Source of the DNA: DSNY01 sp016861185
GTDB lineage: Bacteria > Pseudomonadota > Gammaproteobacteria > Burkholderiales > Burkholderiaceae_F
Direction: 5' to 3'
NCBI GenBank assembly: GCA_030263275.1
Contig: SZOR01000002.1
Span: 1 to 64,000, forward strand
DNA: 64,000 nucleotides
Shown here piece after piece: positions 42,746-53,000 of the stretch (its first letter is position 1; each line of letters opens with the position of its first letter). The translations under genes and the position numbers were made by a program. The notes under the pieces were generated by a model. That model searched no databases and was not told where the DNA came from. It saw nothing but the letters and a program-made list of their open reading frames with translations.

Positions 42746-43819
42746 ATGGACATGAGCACACCCGTCGTCGATCAAACGAAACTCGAAGCCTTCGTCATGC
42801 GCGCCGTCGGCGACCTGTCTGCCGCGTACGGCGGCGTGATGGTGAGCCTGGGCGCCAAACTCGGCCTTTACAAAGCGATGGCGGGCGCCGGCCCGATCAG
42901 CGCGAAAGAACTGGCGGCGCGCGCCGGCTGCGCCGAGCGCTACGTCCGCGAGTGGCTGAACGCGCAGGCGGCCGGCGGCTACGTCGACTACCACGCGGTC
43001 GGCGACACGTACGAGCTGTCGCCCGAGCGGGCGCTGGTGCTCGCCGACGAGGACAGCCCCGTGTACATCCCGCACGCGTGGAACGTGCCGGCGTCGATGT
43101 GGTTCGACGAGCACAAGGCCGTCGAGGCCTTCCGCACCGGCAAAGGCGTGGCGTGGGGCGACCACGACGGGCGCCTCTTCTGCGGTGTGGCGGCGTTCTA
43201 TCGCAACGCGTACCGCGGCAGCCTGGTGTCGCAGTGGCTGCCTGCGCTCGACGGCGTCGTCGAGCGGCTCGAGGCCGGCATCTCGGTGGCCGACGTGGGC
43301 TGCGGCCACGGCCACTCGACGATCCTGATGGCGCAGGCCTATCCGAACTCGCGCTTCCACGGCTTCGACGTGCACGCCGAGTCGATCGCGGAGGCGCGGC
43401 GCAACGCCGCCAAGGCGGGCGTGGCCGACCGCGTGAGCTTCGAGGTCGCCAGGGCGGTCGACTATCCCGGCCGCGACTACGGCCTGATCTGTTTCTTCGA
43501 CTGCCTGCACGACATGGGCGATCCGGTCGCCGCCGCGCGGCACGCGGCCACGCGGCTGGCGCGCGACGGCACGGTGATGCTGGTCGAGCCGTTCGCGAAC
43601 GATCGGGTGGAGGACAACCGCTCGCCGGTCGCGCGGCTGTACTACGCGGCGTCGACGACGATCTGCTGCGCGCACGCGATCTCCGAGGGTGGCCACCTGG
43701 TGCTCGGCGCGCAGGCGGGGGAGGCGCGGCTTGCGGAGGTGTTCCGCAAGGCCGGGTTTACCCACTTCCGCCGCGCAGTGGAGACGCCGTTCAACCTGAT
43801 CCTCGAAGCGCGGCGGTGA
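42746..43819 (+). CDS. class I SAM-dependent methyltransferase with winged-helix N-terminus
   Basis: A 357-aa protein. The N-terminal winged helix (about residues 10-90) contains LGAKLGLYKAMAGAGPISAK and ELAARAGCAERYVREWLNAQ. The SAM-binding Rossmann part has VADVGCGHGHSTILMAQAYP, FHGFDVHAESIAEARRNA and LICFFDCLHDMGDP. The C-terminus is FRRAVETPFNLILEARR. GAGGAGTC precedes the ATG. This is the Rv2258c-like group; substrate unknown. A degraded copy of its 3' end lies at 46923..47020. Confidence 0.85.
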   Translation: MDMSTPVVDQTKLEAFVMRAVGDLSAAYGGVMVSLGAKLGLYKAMAGAGPISAKELAARAGCAERYVREWLNAQAAGGYVDYHAVGDTYELSPERALVLADEDSPVYIPHAWNVPASMWFDEHKAVEAFRTGKGVAWGDHDGRLFCGVAAFYRNAYRGSLVSQWLPALDGVVERLEAGISVADVGCGHGHSTILMAQAYPNSRFHGFDVHAESIAEARRNAAKAGVADRVSFEVARAVDYPGRDYGLICFFDCLHDMGDPVAAARHAATRLARDGTVMLVEPFANDRVEDNRSPVARLYYAASTTICCAHAISEGGHLVLGAQAGEARLAEVFRKAGFTHFRRAVETPFNLILEARR

Positions 43820-43863
43820 TCCGCGCTCGGGCGGCGCGCGCGGCGCGCCGCCCGACACCTGTG

Positions 43864-44358
43864 CTACTGCGAGCGCGGGTCGTCCTTCGGGTCGACGTAC
43901 TTCACGTCGAACGGTCCCATGCCGTTGATCTGCACGACGGACTCGGCCTCGGCCCACGCGTAATGCGGCGTGCCGGCTGGGATATGGACGAAGCTGCCCT
44001 GCGGCAGCGCCTTGAGGGTGCTGCGATCCAACTTCTCGCCGTTGGTGATCGCAAAGCGGCCGGAGATCACCGTCACCATTTCGTCCTTCGAATGGCGATG
44101 CGGCGGCACGACGAAGCCGGCGGGGAATTTCAGGCGCAGCACGAACGGACCATCCTTCGACGGGTGGCCCAGCAGCACGGCGGCCTGCGCGCCGGGCGGC
44201 AACGATGGCGGCGCCGGCCCCCACTTCACCGCGTCGGCCGGCACCACCGCCACGTGCGGCTCGGCGGCAGCGTCGGGGGACACGCCGTGAACGGCGCTCG
44301 AAGCGAGCGGCAGGCCGATCAACCCGGCGGCTGCGATGGCGTGCAAGACGTTCTTCAT
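43864..44358 (-). CDS. exported cupin-domain protein
   Basis: A 164-aa protein. The signal peptide is MKNVLHAIAAAGLIGLPLAS then SAVHG. A single cupin barrel follows, with metal-binding His/Glu in GFVVPPHRHSKDEMVTVISG and the second motif in GSFVHIPAGTPHYAWAEA. It is periplasmic. Small cupins can be quercetinase-like oxygenases or sensors; nothing here decides. AAGGAACC precedes the ATG at 44358. It lies downstream of the methyltransferase at 44397 on the same strand. Confidence 0.85.
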   Translation of the reverse strand: MKNVLHAIAAAGLIGLPLASSAVHGVSPDAAAEPHVAVVPADAVKWGPAPPSLPPGAQAAVLLGHPSKDGPFVLRLKFPAGFVVPPHRHSKDEMVTVISGRFAITNGEKLDRSTLKALPQGSFVHIPAGTPHYAWAEAESVVQINGMGPFDVKYVDPKDDPRSQ

Positions 44359-44396
44359 GGTCGGTTCCTTTCTGGAGGTTGCGAACGCGCCCGCGT

Positions 44397-45230
44397 TCAG
44401 CGTGTGGTGATCACGATTTCGAGGTACTCGCCCGGCACCACCAGCGACGCCTCGCCGGCGGTGTTGAACGCGCTGAGCAAGACGGTGATGTCGGCCTCGA
44501 GCCGGGCTTGGCCGGCCGCATCCAGCGCGGCGAAGGCCTTGAGAGTGGGGCCGTAGTAGTCGCGGAACACCTGCAGCCAGTGCGCGGCCGAGCGGTAGCG
44601 GAAGTTGAAGTGCCGGCGTTCGCAGCGGATCTCCGACGCCGCCGCGCCGAACAACTCCTGCAGGTGCGCCTCGGTGCCCCACAGCGCCGGGCTCTTTACG
44701 CCGGCCGGCGGCGGCACGTGCGCGCCGATCACCTTGAACAGCCGGCCGATGAAGCCGTCGGGCGTCCAGTTGGCCAGGCCGATGCGGCCGCCGCTGCGAA
44801 CGACGCGCAGCATCTCGTCGGCCGTGCGCTGATGATCCGGCGCGAACATCGCGCCATAGGTCGACAGCACGACGTCGAAGCTACCGTCGGCGAAGGGCAG
44901 GTCTTCGGCGTCGGCGACCTGGAAGGTCACGTCCAGGCCTTCGGCCAGCGCACGCGCGCGGCCCTTGTCGAGCAGCGCCGGCACGTAGTCGGTCGAGGTG
45001 ACCTGCGCGAAGCGCCGCGCGGCGGCGAGCGTGGCATTGCCGTTGCCGGCGGCCACGTCGAGCACGCGCTCGCCGGCGCGCACGTCGGCGGCTTCGGCGA
45101 GCGATTCGCCGACGATCTGCAGCGTGGTGCCGATGACGGCGAAATCCCCGCTCGCCCAGGTGGCTTGCTGCCGCCGCTTGATGGCGGCGAAGTCGGGGGT
45201 TTCGGCGGCGGTATGGAGAGTTTGCGGCAT
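44397..45230 (-). CDS. class I SAM-dependent methyltransferase (UbiE/COQ5-like)
   Basis: A 277-aa soluble methyltransferase. The SAM site is ERVLDVAAGNGNATLAAARR, then VTSTDYVPALLDKGRARA, VADAEDLPFADGSFDVVLST and GGRIGLANWTPDGFIGRLFK. It probably forms an operon with the cupin gene, 38 nt downstream. The substrate is unknown. It is divergent from the regulator gene at 45334, which is the likely controller. Confidence 0.85.
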   Translation of the reverse strand: MPQTLHTAAETPDFAAIKRRQQATWASGDFAVIGTTLQIVGESLAEAADVRAGERVLDVAAGNGNATLAAARRFAQVTSTDYVPALLDKGRARALAEGLDVTFQVADAEDLPFADGSFDVVLSTYGAMFAPDHQRTADEMLRVVRSGGRIGLANWTPDGFIGRLFKVIGAHVPPPAGVKSPALWGTEAHLQELFGAAASEIRCERRHFNFRYRSAAHWLQVFRDYYGPTLKAFAALDAAGQARLEADITVLLSAFNTAGEASLVVPGEYLEIVITTR

Positions 45231-45333
45231 GGGCGTGACGAGAAGTTGGAACTGCCGTGCAGGCTAGGCGCCCGCGCGCGCGAAGTCCTAAGCGAAATCT
45301 CAAATCGCAGTGAAAGAACTACGATTGGGTGCC

Positions 45334-46869
45334 ATGAGCGAACCGAACGCGCGCGAACGAAGTCCGGACCGGCTTGCGCTCGGCGGCTACGTGCTCGACC
45401 TGGCGGCGGGCGAACTGCTGACGCCCGAACGGCAACTCGCCGGCCTGCGCAAGCAGGCGCTCGAGGTGCTGCTCGCGCTCGGGCGCCGCGCCGGGCAGGT
45501 CGTCGGCAAGGACGAACTGATGGACCTCGTGTGGCCGCGCGTCGTGGTCGGCGAAGGGTCGCTGACGCAGGCGATCGCCGAAATCCGCCGCGCGCTCGGC
45601 GACGCCGAGCACCGGCTGGTACGCAACGTCGCGCGGCGCGGCTACATGCTGGTCGCCGATGCGCCGGGCGACGCGCCCGAGCTGTCGATCGCGGTGATGC
45701 CGTTCAAGATCGAGGGCGTCGCCGGCGAGGGCGACTGGTTCGCCGACGCGTTGCACGGGGACCTCGTCGGCGAGCTGACACGCATGCACGGCACGCTCGT
45801 GATCGGGCGCGGCACGATGGCGACGTACAAGGACCGCGCGGTCGATCCGCGCCAGGTGGCGCGCGAGCTGCGCGTTCGGCACGTGGTGCTCGCCAGCCTG
45901 CGTCACGAGGACGCCATCGTTCGACTGAGCATTGCGCTGGTCGATGGCGCGAGCGGCGTGCAGCGCTGGACGGAAACCTTCGTCGCCGAGCGCGCGCGGC
46001 TGCCGCAGATGATCGCCGAGCTGGCGATGCGGATCGGCCGCGCGTTGCTGCCGCAGCTGTATCGCTCGGCAGTCGAGCGCCGCGCGGCACTGTCAGCGCT
46101 CGAAGTGTCGGCCGACGATCTGGCGATGCGCGCGGCGGTGCTGTGGTACCGCGGCCTGCGTGCCGACAACCTCGCCGAAGCGCTGCAGCTCGCCGAACGC
46201 GCGGTCGCGCTCGATCCGGATTCGGCGCGCGGCTGGTTCTGCATCACGTTCATCGGCGTGCACGCCCTGCTCAACGGCTGGGTGACCGATCGCGCGGCGA
46301 TGGTTTGCCGCATCGACGAGGCGACGGCGCAGCTCGAGCGGCTCGACGGCGATGCCTTCTCTACGCACCAGGCCAAGGTGATCCAATCGTTCGTGAAGCA
46401 GGACTGGACGGCGATGCTGCGCCTGACGGAAACGTGGGCCGAGCGCTCCCAGCATCCGAACGCCTTCGGCGCGCGCGGCTACGCGCTGCTGCTGCACGGG
46501 CGCGCCGACGAGGCGGTGGCGGCATTGGAGCGGGCTTTGCGGCTCGCGCCGCGCGAGCCGGTGTGCGCCGAATGGCAGTACCGGCTGGCGATGGCGCACT
46601 TCGTCGCCGAACGCTACGAACTGGCGTGCGACTGGGCGCAGACCGCCGCGCTGACCAACCCGAACCTGCCGTGGCCGCCCGTGCACGCCGCGGCGATGCA
46701 CCGGCTCGGGCACGCGGAAGAAGCGGGGCGAGTGTTCAGCGACTTCCTGGCGCGCCATCCCGCCTTCACATCCATGCATGTCGCGGAACGGCTGCCCGGT
46801 GACGAGCCGAGATTGGCCGAGGCGCGCGAACGCCTGCTCGGCAGCCTGAAAGCGCTCGGGCTTCGCTAG
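45334..46869 (+). CDS. winged-helix transcriptional regulator with TPR domain (CadC-like DNA-binding)
   Basis: A 511-aa regulator. Residues about 10-105 form an OmpR/PhoB-type winged helix (LRKQALEVLLALGRRAGQVV, KDELMDLVWPRVVVGEGSLT, QAIAEIRRALGDAEHRLVRN). A middle domain (about 115-240) has PFKIEGVAGEGDWFADALHG, and the C-terminal half is made of TPR-like helices (AEALQLAERAVALDPDSARG, ADEAVAALERALRLAPREP). No transmembrane helix is evident, unlike CadC. The ATG at 45334 is preferred over an upstream GTG at 45310. It is divergent from the methyltransferase/cupin pair. Confidence 0.85.
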   Translation: MSEPNARERSPDRLALGGYVLDLAAGELLTPERQLAGLRKQALEVLLALGRRAGQVVGKDELMDLVWPRVVVGEGSLTQAIAEIRRALGDAEHRLVRNVARRGYMLVADAPGDAPELSIAVMPFKIEGVAGEGDWFADALHGDLVGELTRMHGTLVIGRGTMATYKDRAVDPRQVARELRVRHVVLASLRHEDAIVRLSIALVDGASGVQRWTETFVAERARLPQMIAELAMRIGRALLPQLYRSAVERRAALSALEVSADDLAMRAAVLWYRGLRADNLAEALQLAERAVALDPDSARGWFCITFIGVHALLNGWVTDRAAMVCRIDEATAQLERLDGDAFSTHQAKVIQSFVKQDWTAMLRLTETWAERSQHPNAFGARGYALLLHGRADEAVAALERALRLAPREPVCAEWQYRLAMAHFVAERYELACDWAQTAALTNPNLPWPPVHAAAMHRLGHAEEAGRVFSDFLARHPAFTSMHVAERLPGDEPRLAEARERLLGSLKALGLR

Positions 46870-46922
46870 CTGTGCGCGGACACGTCGGTTCGCGCGCGCG
46901 GCGGAGGAGATCGAAGGCTGCG

Positions 46923-47020
46923 CGATGCGGCCTGCCGAGATGTTCCGCGCAGCGCGGTTCACGCGCTTCCGTAGAGCCGCCGAGACGCCGTTCAACCTGA
47001 TTCCGGGAGCGCGCCGCTGA
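46923..47020 (+). pseudogene. displaced, degraded 3' tail of the methyltransferase gene
   Basis: In the plus-strand frame 46937..47020 encodes EMFRAARFTRFRRAAETPFN then LIPGARR and TGA. The methyltransferase at 42746 ends EVFRKAGFTHFRRAVETPFN then LILEARR. Similarity extends a little upstream to 46923 with small indels. No start codon or gene body is attached. Three intact genes (43864..46869) separate it from the parent gene. Confidence 0.8.
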
Positions 47021-47087
47021 GCGGCAACTTCGTCCGATCGAACGACCGCGCCGCGCCCGTGTCGAGCGGGCGCGGCACCGCACGCGC

Positions 47088-50000
47088 TCAGAACTCGTAG
47101 CGGATCTCGCCGATCACCGCCTGCGCGCGATAGCCGGACCGCAGCTCGGCCGTGTAGCGCAGGAACGAGACGAACCCGCTGTTCGAGCGGTACGTTACGC
47201 CGAGGCTTGCGCGCGCGCCGTTGCGCTCGACCGGCTGCCCTTCGATCGCGAAGCTCGCGTCCGGCGCGTCCAGATACGCGGCGTTGATCAGACGGTTGTC
47301 GCGGCCGAAGTCGTGCAGCCACGCCAGGCTCGCTTCCGGCGCGAAGCTCGCGTTTCCGCGCGCAGCGTAGACCCGCGTCCAGCGTACGCCCAGCTCGGAA
47401 ACCAGCGCTTCGGTCGTGCGCGGCGCGACCGCGAGCGCGATGCCGCTGCCGGCCTCGCTGAAGCCGTCCTCCTTCAGCCGCGTGTAGCGCAGCTTGACGA
47501 ACGGGTCGAGCCAGTGTTCGCCGGCGCGCGCGAGCACGCCGGCGCCGAGCCCGAGGGCGAGCACCTTCGCGTCGTGCCTGCTCGCCACCGGCGTAATCGT
47601 GCTGCCGACGACGATCGTGCGGCGGCTGTCGTAGCGGACGTTGCCTGCCGACAGCGCGCCGTCGACGTAGGCAGTGCCGCGCGCGTAGCTGCCGTACAGC
47701 GCGAGCAGGTTCGAGTCGACGTCGGCCGCGTTGCCGGCGAGGTCGGACTCGACCGTGTTCCGCACGCGACCGAAGCTCAGTCCAGCGCTGAACGCGTTGC
47801 CGAAGCGATGATCGATGCCGATCGCGAAACCCGCGAGATCGAATCCGTAGCCGGCGAACTCGGTCGCGGGATCCTGATCGCCGCGCTGCGCGAACGCCTG
47901 CATCCAAACGCCGTACGGCTGCGCCTGCCGCTGCTCGGCCGCCTCCAGCACCTGCCGCGCGCCGCCGCTCGCGGCGAGGCGGATCGGCTGCTCCGCGAGC
48001 CTCGCCGCATCGGCGCGCGCGCCCACCTGCAGCGCGCCGGTGCGCTGCTCGACCGTCTGCACGAACTGCGTTGCGCTCGTCATGCCGGCGCGGGTGCCCT
48101 GTTCGTACATCGCGGGGCTCAGGCTCGCGAACGCGGTCGCGAACTCCGCATCGCTCGCCATGCCCTGGATCGTTCCCAGCGCCCGCCGCAGATCGCCGTG
48201 CGCCGTCGGCAGCACGCGGTCGAGGTGTCCCGCGACGCGCTGCGCGTTGGGAGCGCCGGCGACCGTCGTGAAGCTCAGCACGTCGGCGCGGACGTTGAAC
48301 GCGTCGGCGAGCTGTTGCGTCGAGAAGCCGACCAGCCGCGTCGGCGCGGGCAACTCGATGCGGTCGAACGTCGTGCCCGCCGCGAACCCACCGTCGGCGC
48401 GCAGCACCTCGTAAGTGGTGCCGTTCACGTATGGCCCGGCGCCGCGCTGCACGCGCAGGCTGCCGCCGAGCCGCGCCCCGCCGGTCACCTGGAACCTGCC
48501 GTGCGAGCCGTCGCCGTCGATCGCGGCGAGGAACAGCCCGTCGCCGGCGAAGCGGTAGTCGCTCTCGACGCGCAGCGTGCCCTGCTGCATGTCGAGACGC
48601 TGCATCGTCGGCAGAGCGGCGAGCGTGAACGTGCCTTCACCGCGCTTGACGACCTCGGTGCCCGGCAGCGTGCCGCCGAAGCTGCCGCTGCCTGCAAACT
48701 GCAGCGCGAGGCGGCCGTCGTCGATGACGGCGCCCTCGATCACGGGCGTTCCTTCCAGCGTCAGCACGTCGGTGCCGCCGCCCAGATTGATGTCGCCGCG
48801 CGTGACCGAACCGTCGCCGAGAACGACGAGATCGTTGCCGGCGCCGACGTCGATCGCCGTGCCTGCCGCCGAGCTGCCGTTGAACGTTTGCGTCGTCGTG
48901 ATCGTGCCGCGGTTGATCACCGTGTCGTTGCCGCCGCCGGTCGCGATGCCGACGGCCGTCGCGCTGCCGAGGTAGCCCTCGCCGACCGCCTCGACCGCGA
49001 TCGTGCCGGTGTTGACGATCGCGTTGCCGCCGTGCCCGCCGGCGATGCCGACCGCCGCGGCGTGGGCGGTGCTGCCGAATCTGAGGCCGAACAGCTCGGA
49101 CCCCGATCGGCTGCCGCCGCCCGCCTCGGCGCGAACCTGCAGCGCGCCGAGGTTGTCGACCCGGTTGACGCCGTTGCCGAGCAAGGCGCCGTACGCGGTC
49201 GCGCGCGCCTCGACGAGGCCCTCGGGCAGCATCGACGACAGAGGCGCTGCCGTAGCGGCCACGCCCGTCACGCGCAGCGTGCCCCCATTGCGCACGACCG
49301 TCGCGCCGTCGCCGGCGTGCAGTCCATAGGCCTCGCTGCCGGCTTTGGCCGGACCGGCGGCGGTGTACGGCGCCGCCTGCGCCGTTGCGCCGACCTCGAT
49401 CGTGCCCGTGTTCTTCAGCGTGTTCGCCGCGCCGAACGCGGCGATGCCGGTGGCGCCGACGCCGCGCGCGTCGGTGTACTCGAGGAAAGCGTCGATTTCG
49501 CCGCCCCAGCCCGGATCGACCAGCGAGCGCGCCTGTGCACGCGCGTCAGTCACGACCTTGATCGTGCCCTCGTTGACGACCTTCGTTTGCTCGCCCGCGG
49601 CCAGAATGCCGGTCGCGCGTGCGCCTTCGATCTCGGCCGTCGCCCGCGCTTCGACGTCGCCGTCGGCGCCCACCGCGTTGGCGTAGCTGAACGCCGTCGC
49701 CCGTGGTTGCGCGAGCACGTCGATCGTCGCGTCTTTTGCGTTATGCACTTCGGCGCGTGTGCCGGCAACCTGCACGCCGATCGCCTCGGTCGCGCTCACC
49801 TCGGACGCCGTGGTGGCGAACGAATCGATCGACAGGATGTCGCTGCCGTAGCCGGCGTAGACGCTGGCATCGGCCGTCGGCGTCGCGCGCACGACGATCG
49901 TTCCTTCGTTGCGCACGACGTTGTCGCCGCCGGCCGCGCCGATGCCCAGCGCGCGCGTGTGGCTTGCCGCCGCGGCGGCCGTCGCGCGCGAGTCCGGATC

Positions 50001-53000
50001 GCGGAAGAGATCGGCGCCGTCGGCGTCGCTCTTCGCCTCGGCCGCCGCGTTCGGGCTGGCGAGCACGCGCAGTTCGCCGCGGTTGGTCACCTCGTTGTCG
50101 CCGCCGCCGGCGTCGATGCCGCTCACCTGCAGGCCGCGCGCTTCGGCCGAGGCCGTCCCCGTGCCGTCGCCGGACACGATCGCGTCGCCGTAGCCCTCGG
50201 CGAGCGCCGAGACCTGCGGCTGCGCGTCGATGCGGATCGTGCCGCCGTTGTCGATGCGGTCGCTGCCGCTGCCGGTGCGGATGCCGAACACCGCGCCCGG
50301 TTCGAGCGCCGCGGTCGAGGTCGAATACGCGTCGACGTCGATGCCGAGGAAGTTCGAAAGCAGTTGCGCATCCGCGCGGCTGTTGGCCGCTGCGGTGCCG
50401 CCCAACGCCAGCGCGATCGTTCCCTTGTTGATCGCGGCGTTGTCGCCGTCGCCGAGATCGACGCCGCGCGCCGACAGGCTGGAGACTGCCTGCGCGCGCG
50501 ACACGCCGTCGGAGAAGATGAAAGCGCCCGAACGCGCGTCGCTGCCCGCGGTCGGCGCCGCTTCGAGCCGGACATCGATCAGCGCATCGCTCGCGTTGAT
50601 CAGCGCGTCGTCGCCGCTGCCGGCGGCAACGCCGGTCGCGGTGGTCCGCGCGGCGACAGACGCCGCCGAGCGCGCGCTGCCGAACACCGCTTCGGCGCCG
50701 CCGCTCGAGGTCAGCGTGGCCTTGGACGCGACGGAAAGGCGCCCGAGGTTCACGACGAAGTTGTCGCCCGCGCCTGCGGCGATGCCGATCGCCCCGGTGC
50801 GCGCCGACAGCACTTCCTGCGCAGCCGCGCCGCCGGCGAAGGCGAACGAAGTCGCCTGCGAAGTCAGCAGCGACGTCGCCGACACGTCGAGCGTGCCGCG
50901 GTTCTTGATCGCATCGCCGCCTTCGCCGCCGTCGATGCCGGTCGCCGTGGCGATCGCGTGCACCTGCGAATCGGCCGCGGCGCCGCCGAAGATCGCCTTG
51001 CCGCCGCCGGCGGCGCTCATCGATGCCGTGCTGCCGATCTCGGCCTTGCCTTCGTTGGCGATCCAGTCGTCGCCGCTGCCGCCCGCGAGACCCGTCGCGC
51101 CCGCTGCGGCACCGAGCGTGAACGTGGTCGGCGCATAACCGACGATGCTCCACGACGAACCGCTCATGCCGGCGCCGGCGACCGAGCCGACCTTCAGCGT
51201 GCCGGCGGACCGGTTGACGATCACGTCGTCGTCGTCGCCGCCGTCGATGCCGCTCGCCTGGCTGCTCGTCACCGAGTTGCCCTCGGAGCCAGCCATGCCG
51301 ATCACCGACAGCGAGAACGACTTCGCGTAGGTCTCGGCCGCGGCGCCGGCGTCGAGCGTGCCGCTGTTGAAGAGGCGGTCCTTGCCTGCGCCGCCCGCAA
51401 TGCCGGCGACGCTCGCGCTCGCGAGCGTGTTGGCGTCGGCGCTGCTCGCGCCGATGACGCTCACGCCGATGCTGTCGGCGCGGCTGCGCGCGAGCGCAGC
51501 GACGGTCAACGTTCCGGCGTTTTCGAGCGCGTCGTTGCCGCGCCCGCCGTCGATGCCGATGCCCGCGGCCGCGGCCGTGGTGGCCGCATCGACGAAACCG
51601 CCGCCGACGAGCGTGACGCCGACCGAGGTGGCCGTCGCGCAGGCGCCGCCGCCGACATCGCACTTGGCGCTGCCGTCGCGCAGCGAAGGCAGCCCGGCCG
51701 TCACCGTGATCTGCGCCGCATTCAGGACTTCGTCGTTGCCGTCACCGCTGGCGATGCCGCGCGCGGTCGCGCTCGCGGTCTTCGCGGCCGACGCGTCCGC
51801 GGCCCCGATCAGCGACACGGAAATCGAATCGGCGCTCGCGCCGCTGTTCGCACTGGCCGTCAGCGCGCCGCGATTCTCGATCGCGTCGTTGCCGGCGCCG
51901 GCCGCCACACCGGTGGACTCGGCGGTGGCCGTACCGTTGGCGTCGCCGAAGGTGCCGCCGATCAGCGTCGCGCTCACCGACAGCCCGTACACCGAGGCGC
52001 CGCTCGCCGCCGAGACGTTGCTTTCGTTGAGGATCTTCGCGCCGCCGTCGCCGAACTGGATGCCGGTCGCGCGTGCGGTCGCCGTGTTGCTCATGTCGCC
52101 CATCGCCGCGCCGAACAGCGTGCCGGAGATGCTCAGGCCCTCGGCGCTGGCGATCGACACGGCGCTCACGTCGCCGCGGTTGGCGATCTCGCTGCCCTTG
52201 TCGCGATCGCAGTGGCCGTGGCCGCCGCTCATCGCGGCGACGCCGTCGCCGCATGCCGCCGGCGCGCTGCCGTTGCGGATGCCGACCGCCGTCGACGTGG
52301 CGGTGGTCGTCACGTTCGCGGTCGTGAAGCCGAGCCCCAACGCGCTGATCGATGCGCCGGTCGCTTCGACCTGCGCCTCGGACGAGGCGCGCACGGACCC
52401 TTCGTTGAGAATCCTGTCGCGCCCTCCGCCGCCGTCCAGCCCATACGCCTCGCTGGTCGCCGTGCTGCTGGCGTCGGTGATCGCCGCGCCGCCGGCGAGG
52501 CCGATCGCGAGCGACACGTTGACGCCGATGCTCAGCGCATCGGTCCTGGCCTTGCCCTTCACGTCGACGCCGCCTTCGTTGACGAGCACGTCGTCGCCCG
52601 TGCCGCCATCGATGCCGCTTACGAGCGAGGTCGCCGTTGCGCTGGTGTTCGCGATCGCCGCGCCGCCCGCGGCACCCGCCAGCGAAAGGTTGCCGCTGAC
52701 GCTGACGCCGGTCGCGTGCGCGGTTGCCTGCACGGTGGCCGGCGCGTAGTCCGGCAGCGAACCGACCGCAATCGTGCCGGTGTTGACGAGCACGTCGTTG
52801 CCTTCGCCGCCGGCCATGCCGGTCGCGCGCACTTCGGCCGTGCCCTTGCCGTCGACCATCGACACGCCGGCGGCCACGCCCGCCGTGATGGCGGCGTTCA
52901 GGCTCACGCCGACGCTGATCGCATCGGCGTCGGCGGTGACGTTCTGCACCGAAATGCTGCCGGTGTTGGCGAGCATGTCGTTGCCGCTGCCGCCGTGCAA

